Assembly: GCA_963281255.1 (NCBI GenBank)
Contig: OY725488.1
Span: 4,177,925 to 4,241,924 of the forward strand
Source of the DNA: Aphrocallistes beatrix
Lineage: Eukaryota; Porifera; Hexactinellida; Sceptrulophora; Aphrocallistidae
Direction of reading: 5' to 3'
DNA: 64,000 bases
Both the position numbers and the translations under genes were made by a program. Under the pieces are notes generated by a model. The model did not search any database and was not told where the DNA came from. It saw only the letters and a list, made by a program, of their open reading frames with translations. Positions 57,105-64,000 of this stretch are shown in pieces. How positions within the stretch are numbered: position 1 is the first letter of the stretch; each line of letters begins with the position of its first letter.

Positions 57105-58010
57105 GGAACTGTGTGTTCAATCCTAGATAAAACAAAAAGATATTATATACCCAGCAAAGCAAATTTCACTCAGTTTCTAATCTATATTGTGTAGAGTCTC
57201 TGAATACCAGATCCATTAGGGATATGGCTTTTGTCCGTTAAAGAGAGATGCCTGCTTATCGGAGACTGATCCTTACATACATATATTAAATCACTCAATT
57301 CACAACATTTAGAATGCAGTTTTGTATTTATTATCAATTAATATGGAGTATTGAGTGATCAATGCACGCAGAATACTTTGATCAATTTGGATTGCTAAAT
57401 TGAAAAATTTTCGCAAAACGAAAACAGTAGACAGGAATTGTTCACAGGTCAATCGTACTACTTTTACACTCCCGTAAAGGTTCACATTTTCTGCTAAAAT
57501 ATGATACATCAAAATGCTCATAAGGTACCATGCTATGGAGTTCTCTAGTCTGAAACTCAGAAAGCTGTAAAATGAATATTTATTTAATGTTTCGAATTAG
57601 TCTAGATTTCCGTATCCTTCTACTGACTCGACTCACTTAGTGAAGCTGCACTATCGGCGGTCTGTCAACTGATTCTCATCCTATATTTAGAAAATAAAAA
57701 CTCACAATTCATTGTTAATCGGCGGGCTGACTCCTACTCCTCCTCCTCCTCCTCCTCCTCCTCCTCCTCCTACTCCTCTCCCAGTGTGTTCGGTACTAGA
57801 TAAAACAAAAGGATAGTATATACCTTAACAAAGCAAATTTCGAACAGGCTACACTCAGTTTCTAATCTATATTGAGTCTAGTCTCCGAATACCAGATCCA
57901 CTAGGGATTTGGCTTTTGTCCATCCACAACATTTAGAATGCAGTTTAGTATTTATTATCAATTAATACGGAGTATTGAGTGCTCAATGCACGCAGAATAC
58001 TTTGTATAAC
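57105..58010. repeat. Imperfect direct duplication with a CTC microsatellite between
   Basis: 57105-57385 and 57785-58005 share blocks in the same order: GATAAAACAAAA, CTCAGTTTCTAATCTATAT, GAATACCAGATCCA, AACATTTAGAATGCAGTTT, CAATGCACGCAGAATACTTT. About 100 bp is absent from the second copy. 57735-57775 is a (CTC)n run. No coding frame spans the copies. Confidence 0.7.
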
Positions 58011-59025
58011 CATGGAATAGTGAGTCATCAAAAATCACGGCGACTCTGCGGAACGCAAGTTCGCAAAGTGTGCAAGTAATCTATTTAATAACCTGTGTTC
58101 CATTCTAAAATTAGTAAATTTTCGTTTTACATTGCTCCCTAAGTAAATAATAGCGGTTTTCAGTATAAATGTCAATTTCTCAGTAAATATATACACTTAC
58201 GTTCTTTTAATATTGACATTCGCAGCATGGAGTCTAGGTAATGAAAAAAAAAGGAAACGAAATATAATATGCATTAATAAAAGAAAAATATAAGTACTGT
58301 ATATCCTCCTAACTTTAGCCCTAACTACCACCAGCAGAAAAATAATTTCAGATATGACATTTTTCAGCTAATACAAGCGTGCTTCGTGCACTTGCATCGA
58401 GATGCTAGCGAAAACCTCGTGTCCGTAGAGCGGGCGGCTGGAGATATCAGTCTAGTTCAGACGCTACAGATGCCTAGCTAGTATTGATCCCATCCATTAA
58501 TCCAATTCAAAATTTTTACTTTATCTAGTATTTGTAAACACAAAAAATTTTTTATCATATCGATTTCGAAAATACGATATTGAGAATCGACACCACTTAA
58601 AAATATATCAATTGTTAAAAGCTCAACCTATTTTTAGAATTTGGTTACTTTATATAACTATTATAAACAAAAAGAACAAAATATTTAGATATTGTCCCTA
58701 CAATATTTGGAATCTACATCCCCCATCCCCCAAGTAAACAATTTAATTGTAAGAAAATGTCTGTTAAGGTACTCACATTATTTTGTTTGGGCTTTCGAAG
58801 GAGGATGAAGCTAGACTAGATCTAAACGACATGCAAATATTTATAATATGCGCTGTAATGACTCATGTGCCGGACCCGAGGGGGGCTGGGAGGAGTTTAA
58901 ACACCACTGGATTCGAAGATAACCCATATACTTAATAAGAATTTGATCTGAGCATCTCCTAGAAGCCCCTTCAATTGGTCAATGATTCCCGAAGCCCCTC
59001 CTCAGTTTGACACTTGATTATATAC
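58011..59025. repeat. Decayed family A ends, family E unit and GC-rich patch
   Basis: 58045-58075 and 58372-58440 are eroded family A 3' ends (CAAGCGTGCTTCGTGCACTTG). 58500-58740 is a family E unit. 58870-58990 (CCGAGGGGGGCTGGGAGG, AACCCATATACTTAATAAG) matches 11806-11945. Confidence 0.45.
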
Positions 59026-59170
59026 AATAGAACCTCGTTGATACGAACAGATATTTTATCTTCTATGGAGGAAAATATATGTAAATCACCTCGATTAAAA
59101 CTAAGTCCGGTAATACAAACAAATTCGACCGTCCCTGGTATTAGCATTAACGAGGTACAAGAGTAAATAT
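59026..59170. mobile_element. Short pogo-like MITE
   Basis: Starts CAATAGAACCTCGTTGATACG and ends GCATTAACGAGGTAC, an inverted pair of pogo type. About 145 bp, no ORF; the 97-residue minus ORF over it is not a gene. Confidence 0.4.
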
Positions 59171-59289
59171 CAGCCGATGTGATACGTAGATATAATAAGA
59201 AAGTACGGTTCGAATAAAATAATATTTCTTGAATTAGGATTAAGTTAGTACGTATTAACAACAATTTTTTTAGAATAAAGTAAAGAAAG

Positions 59290-59530
59290 AAAGAAACTTA
59301 CAGAGATGAGGCAGGTGATGTGTGGAAGTATATATTCGCTATCCTTGATAAGTTGTCGAAAGCCTCTAAGAGGCGAGGGAGTAGTAGTTCCCTCTCCACC
59401 CTCCTCCGCTCCCTGTCCTGCCTCCTCTCCTGCCTCCTCCTCTCCCTCTCCACCCTCCGCCGCCGCCCCCCCTCAGATTCATTATGTATTGTCATCATCA
59501 AAAGTACTTTATAAGAGTTATCTCAACTTT
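59290..59530. repeat. CTCC-rich simple repeat with an open frame on the minus strand
   Basis: 59385-59470 is a pyrimidine-rich tract (CCCTCTCCACCCTCCTCCG). On the minus strand it gives an Arg/Glu-rich frame followed by LLLPRLLEAFDNLSRIANIY, which looks more protein-like. Without a second exon I cannot support a gene. Confidence 0.4.
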
Positions 59531-59535
59531 GGCTA

Positions 59536-59605
59536 GGAATGTTGAATTGAAAGTGAATTGAAAATGAAAATGAAAGTGGGTTGTTTTCTATGTATACCTT
59601 TGACC
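59536..59605 (+). repeat. GAAAGTG-rich repeat P, copy 2
   Basis: GGAATGTTGAATTGAAAGTG, then GAAAATGAAAATGAAAGTGG, then CTATGTATACCTTTGACC. Confidence 0.55.
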
Positions 59606-60257
59606 CCAAGTAATCTTAGTTAACTTAATAATATATTATTAAAATATCTATTTATATTTAGACTCCTTTACAGTTAAAAATCGTGTGTGTGTACAAGTAT
59701 GTAATTAATTAAATATGTGAAGCAGTATAAGGCAGGGGCGGCGCTAGCTCGGCACCACTGGTGGGGCACATATTGAATTATTTATTGATAACTGTTGTCT
59801 TTTAAGTTGGATTTTGGATATTTTTCACCCGGAAGCATTGGACATCTGCCACTACTCCTCTGATATTGTGACTCATCTGTCTTCATAGATTTAGACATCA
59901 GGATCGCAAATAATGAACCTGTGTAATATAATATAACAATAATATACAAAATAAAGTTAAAAGTGACTTATCAAGATTACGTAGATTACAGTACTAAGTA
60001 ACAAATAATTATCACTATAGGTTTTGCTGACTCATTTCCGGTTGACATTTGTGCAGGGAAACATTTTTAGAAATGCGGGGTCTATGTTATAAATAGAATG
60101 GACCCCAAGTAATTGTCGGGAAAAATAATAACTCAACTCAAATATAGAAAATAAAGATAAAACCATATGTATACTTAAAACGCTAGGAATTGTTAGTTTC
60201 TCGACTATACTGTGTATAATAGCCAACTTTTGAAATGAGTCCCTTCCAATTTTTTTA
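59606..60257. other. Intergenic DNA, nothing recognised
   Basis: AT-rich with no ORF over 64 residues and no terminal repeats. A small GC-rich spot lies at 59735-59765. Confidence 0.5.
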
Positions 60258-60370
60258 GCAAGGTTGCAACCGAATCGTTCAATATTCGGTTAGCCAAATA
60301 CTATTTAGCAAATAGTTGATATTCGGTTGGGAACCGAATATCAGTATTCGTATTTGGTTGTTGTAAGTTG
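60258..60370. repeat. ATTCGGTT inverted-repeat cluster
   Basis: Multiple AACCGAAT and ATTCGGTT words in both directions (60271, 60291, 60331, 60342), related to 45877-45976. Probably a small foldback MITE with unclear ends. Confidence 0.45.
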
Positions 60371-60699
60371 GAGTAAGGCGTAGACTATTTATAGGTGGAA
60401 GTTACTATATACTTTTTGATCTGACACTTTGCGACACATTGAGACACCTTTTAAAGTCCAGAAAAGTTATAGCTCAGAATCCACTCATGTAACCCCTATC
60501 ATATGTAAAAGGAATGCAATTTTTCGAGGTTTCTTTCCAGTTGCCGAAGAGTGATGTACGAATGTAGACTAACCGAGGGCAGAATCGAGTAAAATCCATC
60601 ACAAAACATTTCGCAAGGTCAACAATTAGGCTTTTTTTCCTCTGATGATATTCCTCTTATTTCCACACATAACATGAATGCACAGTTCTTATTTCATAT

Positions 60700-60950
60700 T
60701 CTAAAACATTATATATTTGCCCAAGCAGAGGCATCTAAACATCTAAACTGGTCAATGCTTGGATGTCTGAACATGTCAAAAAATATATTGGTATAGCAGA
60801 AAACCCTGAAGAAAGCTTCCAATTCAAGTACGTAAAAACTCACTTCTACAATAAGGGATTTCTCACACCTGACTCTTGCAAGCATTGGAAATGTATGTGC
60901 CTCGAGGTGCCAGGACTGCATAAATGGCATTGGGTTAGGCAGTAAATATG
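60700..60950 (+). CDS. Possible host exon, unidentified (60763-60945)
   Basis: Frame with MSEHVKKYIGIAENPEESFQ, then FKYVKTHFYNKGFLTPDS and CLEVPGLHKWHWVRQ before a stop. Residue make-up (aromatic, Cys, charged, few runs) is more protein-like than random AT-rich frames here. I do not recognise the family. The frame is closed 24 bp upstream of the Met and no splice pair is convincing, so it may be a short gene end, a pseudo-exon or chance. Confidence 0.3.
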
Positions 60951-61039
60951 GAAAACAAAATTTCTTTCGTTATCCATATTGAGATAATTCCATTGGAACT
61001 AGTAATTCACCAGAAATATTATTTTAAGTAGATCAGACA

Positions 61040-61145
61040 ATTCTGGGACAAATTTCAGCCTTCTATTACCTATAATGGCTGAGTTATAGTCGAAAACTGA
61101 AATTTATAATTATAAAAAGGTAATAATGGCGTCATAATAGAGTTT
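61040..61145 (-). mobile_element. Family A internal fragment
   Basis: AAATTTCAGCCTTCTATTAC, TATAATGGCTGAGTTATAGT and AATGGCGTCATAAT are the central family A body. Confidence 0.6.
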
Positions 61146-61189
61146 TTCAGACTTAGGTGGGTCCTAGGGCGCATATATATATCTATATC

Positions 61190-61450
61190 TAAGTTGACTA
61201 ATTCATTAAAAAATGGCAAAGAATTATGAATTATTCGAATAATTCATAATTCAATAATTATCAATTGTTCGAATAGTTCAGAATCATGAATTGTGAATTA
61301 CTGTATTTGAAAAATTCATCCACATAATTTATGATATTTTCTCGTAAAAAACATTCAATTTTGAATAATTCTTCTCAGGCTTGATGAATTATGAATTATT
61401 CGAATTATTCGAATAATTCATTAATTCATGAATTAGTCAACTTAGATATA
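61190..61450. mobile_element. Small MITE S built of GAATTATTC palindromes
   Basis: About 260 bp with inverted ends CTAAGTTGACTAATTCAT and ATGAATTAGTCAACTTAG in TA-rich flanks. The interior repeats TGAATTATTCGAATAATTCA in both halves. Confidence 0.65.
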
Positions 61451-61454
61451 TATA

Positions 61455-61835
61455 TATATATATATGTTACGAATTGATTGAAGAAACTGCCTGCAGCAGA
61501 AAGCTGATTTTTGGCATGTGAGAGTATTTTGGCTATGGGTCCAGTAAGTTATGAGCTCAGACCAAAATGATGACTCATCACTTTGTTATGACGTTATCAT
61601 TACTCATCAAAATTTTAAAAAATGATAAATTTTGTGATTTTTCGTGCGATATAGATTATAACAGTAGGACAGACTTATTTTGAGGTGTTATCTCCAGTAT
61701 AATTAATCAATGTGACCCCAGGCGACCGAAGGGAGCCTCCGGCGGACACAAAGTGTCTTCCAGCCGCGCAGCGCAAGCAAGCGAAGCGTGCTTGTATATA
61801 TACAAATAAACATTAATCGAGTTTTAATAGTAAGG
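61455..61835 (+). mobile_element. Family A copy A25, internally deleted, plus an inverted 5' end
   Basis: GTTACGAATTGATTGAAGAA to CAGACCAAAATGATGACTC is joined across a deletion, then the 3' half to AAGCGAAGCGTGCTTG (61795). A minus 5' end (CATTAATCGAGTTTTAATAG) follows. Confidence 0.75.
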
Positions 61836-62162
61836 TTGGCGAACACCGAAAATATCGGTGATGCTAGCCTATATGTTGGCTAGCCAATATATAAGCAAGC
61901 CATTGCGATAGCTTCAATATATTAGTCTATAAAATGATATGACCGTTGTTCATTTTGTGAATAATGGTACATGAAGTGAACAAAAATCATAATTTGCGAA
62001 TATTTTTGTATAATTTATTTTCTATCTGAATTATTTCGACTATTCAATTCTAATACTAGATAATATGATAACTTTTACTTGAGCTCTTGAACACGATGCT
62101 AAAATATTAAACTAGTTGGTTCTATATTTTGTGAGTAATAATTAAAACCCGTGCACGTCCAG
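61836..62162. other. Intergenic DNA, nothing recognised
   Basis: A small hairpin (CACCGAAAATATCGGTG, 61845-61861) and repeated GCTAGCC/GGCTAGCC words at 61865-61890. No gene. Confidence 0.4.
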
Positions 62163-62250
62163 GAATGTTGAAATGAAAGTGAAAGTTAATTGAAAGTAAA
62201 ATGAAAATGAAAGCTGGGTCATTTCTATTTATACCTTTGACCTCAAGTAT
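62163..62250 (+). repeat. GAAAGTG-rich repeat P, copy 3
   Basis: GGAATGTTGAAATGAAAGTG, then AAAATGAAAATGAAAGC, then ATTTCTATTTATACCTTTGA. Confidence 0.55.
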
Positions 62251-62925
62251 TTCCCGGGTTTAAATACTTTAGTGAAGGAATTAGTGAAGCACCGGTTCGA
62301 AATTATTAGAACAGGGACATACACCGCACAGTTCACAGGTTACATGTGAACCCCCCTCCCCAGGATTCTATTTTCGATTGCAGCACAAACGAGTTGTTAA
62401 CCCCCTTGGTAAAAATGTATTCCTAGTTTATAGTAATTCATACACCTATCAGGATATAAAATTTAGGGAGTTTGAGCATATTTCGAGTTATTTACAGGTA
62501 ATTTCTAGGTGCTTTACCCTTTGACCCCATTGTGGGACTTACAGCGCCCCTAGATCTTCAGCTAGCTTTGTGCATCATAAAATCTGCTAAGTGATCTCCC
62601 CCCTAGAGGAAAAATCCTGACGTCTTTGTTTTCGAAATCCCATGTTGACCCTCGGGGGACGACGCCATTGTAGAATACAGTATTTTGGTTGAATACATGT
62701 AGTAATTGTAGTTCTTACTGACTGTAGCTATGAATTCATGTATGAGGCTCGTAAATGAATTGCTGAAAAATATCCATCTGATTTAGCAGTATCCCTCGAT
62801 ATTATACGTATGTTATCGTAATAATTTACATTACTGAAAGAAATGAAAGTCAATAAAGAGAAATTTTCCAACCTGTGATTTTGTATCTCAATCATAGTTG
62901 TTGTCTTGTTTTCCTAATTGATAGA
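62251..62925. other. Intergenic DNA, nothing recognised
   Basis: Higher GC at 62345-62420 and 62510-62670 (CCTCGGGGGACGACGCC) without an ORF that I can name. Confidence 0.4.
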
Positions 62926-62928
62926 TTC

Positions 62929-63075
62929 TAGCTTCATCCATGCCTCACAACTGGACTGGGACTCGTGTGAAAGCGCAACTGATGTTCTCCACTTCTGCCA
63001 CAAGTTGCCTTGGTTCTACTCGATCATCTACTGGGCAGAGGAATATTTGCTTGGGAAGCGAGTGGAAAGTGAATG
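62929..63075 (+). CDS. Possible host exon, unidentified
   Basis: After a fair 3' splice site (TTTCCTAATTGATAG, ending 62926) a frame reads FIHASQLDWDSCESATDVL, then HFCHKLPWFYSIIYWAEEYL and LGKRVE. A 5' splice-like GTGAAT sits at about 63074, just before an in-frame stop. Amphipathic and Cys/Trp-rich, it looks like coding sequence. I do not recognise it. The overlapping frame beginning MPHNWTGTR (62940-63170) is judged a shadow. Confidence 0.35.
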
Positions 63076-63416
63076 TTAGAATGAGGTCTGGAACGGTAAA
63101 TATTTGGCAGTCGAATTTAGCTAACCAAAACAAGTTAATAATAAAAAATTGCAATATATACATAAAATGAAACAATATAAAATAGGAAAGTGTTTTGTAG
63201 AAGCTGAACAGATGACATATTTTTGAGATTTATTGACTTTGCTGAGCCTATTCAGTTGTATTTATAATGCTGGGCTCCGCACGAAGTTTCTCACATATCA
63301 ATTCCAGAGTTGCGAAACTAGTTACACATATAAATTAAAATATGCAAGCACGGAAATGTCGATTATAAATTCCAATCGAGTGAAGTCTGGAATCATTAAA
63401 ACCATGGTTTGCCGCG

Positions 63417-63480
63417 GAATGTTGAATTGAAAGTTAACTGAATTGAAAATGAAAGTGGGGTCATTTCTATTTTTCTTACT
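63417..63480 (+). repeat. GAAAGTG-rich repeat P, copy 4
   Basis: GGAATGTTGAATTGAAAGTT, then GAATTGAAAATGAAAGTGGG and TCATTTCTATTTTTC. 63552-63568 downstream is a short (CTC)n run. Confidence 0.5.
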
Positions 63481-63574
63481 GTTTGAACCTGTAAAGAAAT
63501 AGTAAGAAAAAAACGGTTTCAACTGTAGTAATAATTTGTTAATTAATGACGGCCTCCTCCTCCTCCTCTAATAG

Positions 63575-63765
63575 CCATCCCTATGTTCCTCTCCACGCAA
63601 AATAGGTCTACAAAGCGGTGGGATGCATTCAATTGTGATTGGATGGTCTTACTGTTGAAATATTGTGCTTGTGATAAATTCGAGGAAGGTCAATTGCAAT
63701 ATTGGATGTATTTTGCAGTTAGATTGTGTGCGTGCAATTTAATGGCTGTAGCAGCTGAATATTAA
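63575..63765 (+). CDS. Possible host exon, unidentified
   Basis: The frame reads WDAFNCDWMVLLLKYCACDK, then EEGQLQYWMYFAVRLCACNL and MAVAAEY before TAA. A 3' splice-like CAAAATAG precedes GTCTAC at about 63606. It is Cys- and Trp-rich like the block at 62929-63075, so both might belong to one plus-strand gene, but no joining evidence exists. 63766-64000 holds nothing recognisable. Confidence 0.25.
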
Positions 63766-64000
63766 CCAAGGAATATCTTTACACTTTCAATTCTAAGCAG
63801 ATGCTTCGAGTATTTTGATATTGTTCAGTATTTCTCAAATTCATACCTAAAGTTAAATAAATAGTAGGGACAATATAATTGGGTCAAGACGAAATAAGAA
63901 TTAAACATTCCTTTTCTAGGATTTGTTAATCATTGATGATTTTATTTACATACGATATATTTAAATTCAAAGTTATTGATTCAATATACTTTTGCTGTAC

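Noticed and set aside
57735-57775. CRISPR-like or structured repeat at the CTC run
   Set aside because: It is a plain trinucleotide microsatellite without spacers.
59298-59501. Arg/Glu-rich minus-strand ORF
   Set aside because: Mostly a translation of a CTCC microsatellite; only the last 30 residues look protein-like and nothing connects to them.

Overview
This is an AT-rich stretch of an animal genome, most likely an invertebrate. The evidence is short GT-AG introns of about 70-350 bp, the transposon classes present (Helitron/Helentron, Ginger1, Tc1/mariner, pogo-like, TTAA-target elements) and the lack of any prokaryotic gene organisation. No ribosomal, mitochondrial or well-known host gene is visible that would fix the phylum. 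I see no complete host gene; almost every recognisable protein belongs to a transposable element, and most are broken. A run of exactly 200 N at 19460-19659 is an assembly gap.

Layout. 1-3127: minus-strand remains of a Helitron Rep/helicase gene and its 5' non-coding DNA. 3128-8605: Helentron-like short elements (here 'family A'), a mariner-type MITE (T1) holding a 7-bp-TSD foldback (family C), and a 1.95 kb TTAA-target element (family B). 8609-18499: two Tc1/mariner transposon relics (U and I), MITEs F, G, H, a pogo-like relic, a TTAA foldback (family D) and a 0.2 kb element J with unusually long target duplications. 18.9-24.1 kb: fragments of Ginger elements around the gap, MITE K, half a D, and a degenerate minus-strand Ginger gene. 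24.1-28.1 kb: nested A, G, pogo-like and D copies. 28.1-35.0 kb: family C and then the best-preserved element, a 5,235-bp Ginger1-type transposon with 212-bp terminal inverted repeats, encoding an integrase-like transposase plus an OTU cysteine-protease domain in about ten exons. 35.5-45 kb: mosaic of D, B, C and J copies with little else. 46-51.6 kb: a dense array of family A copies in both orientations around a K element. 51.6-64 kb: older repeats, a Ginger-derived palindromic MITE, a bridging Helentron-like element (N), small dispersed repeats, CTC microsatellites and a few short ORFs that might be host exons but that I cannot identify.

How the parts work together. The Ginger1 gene is the likely source of transposase for the palindromic MITEs that share its TGTTGCGTG terminus. 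The four Ginger-type ends examined are preceded by 4-mers of the form GNNC; two complete copies show this 4-mer duplicated. The Helitron gene is linked to family A through element N (55188-55946), which joins 5' DNA like that upstream of the Helitron gene to the 3' hairpin end of family A. One family A tandem pair sits precisely between A and T of a G element without target duplication, which is Helitron behaviour. Letters such as A, B, C and J are working names used only here.
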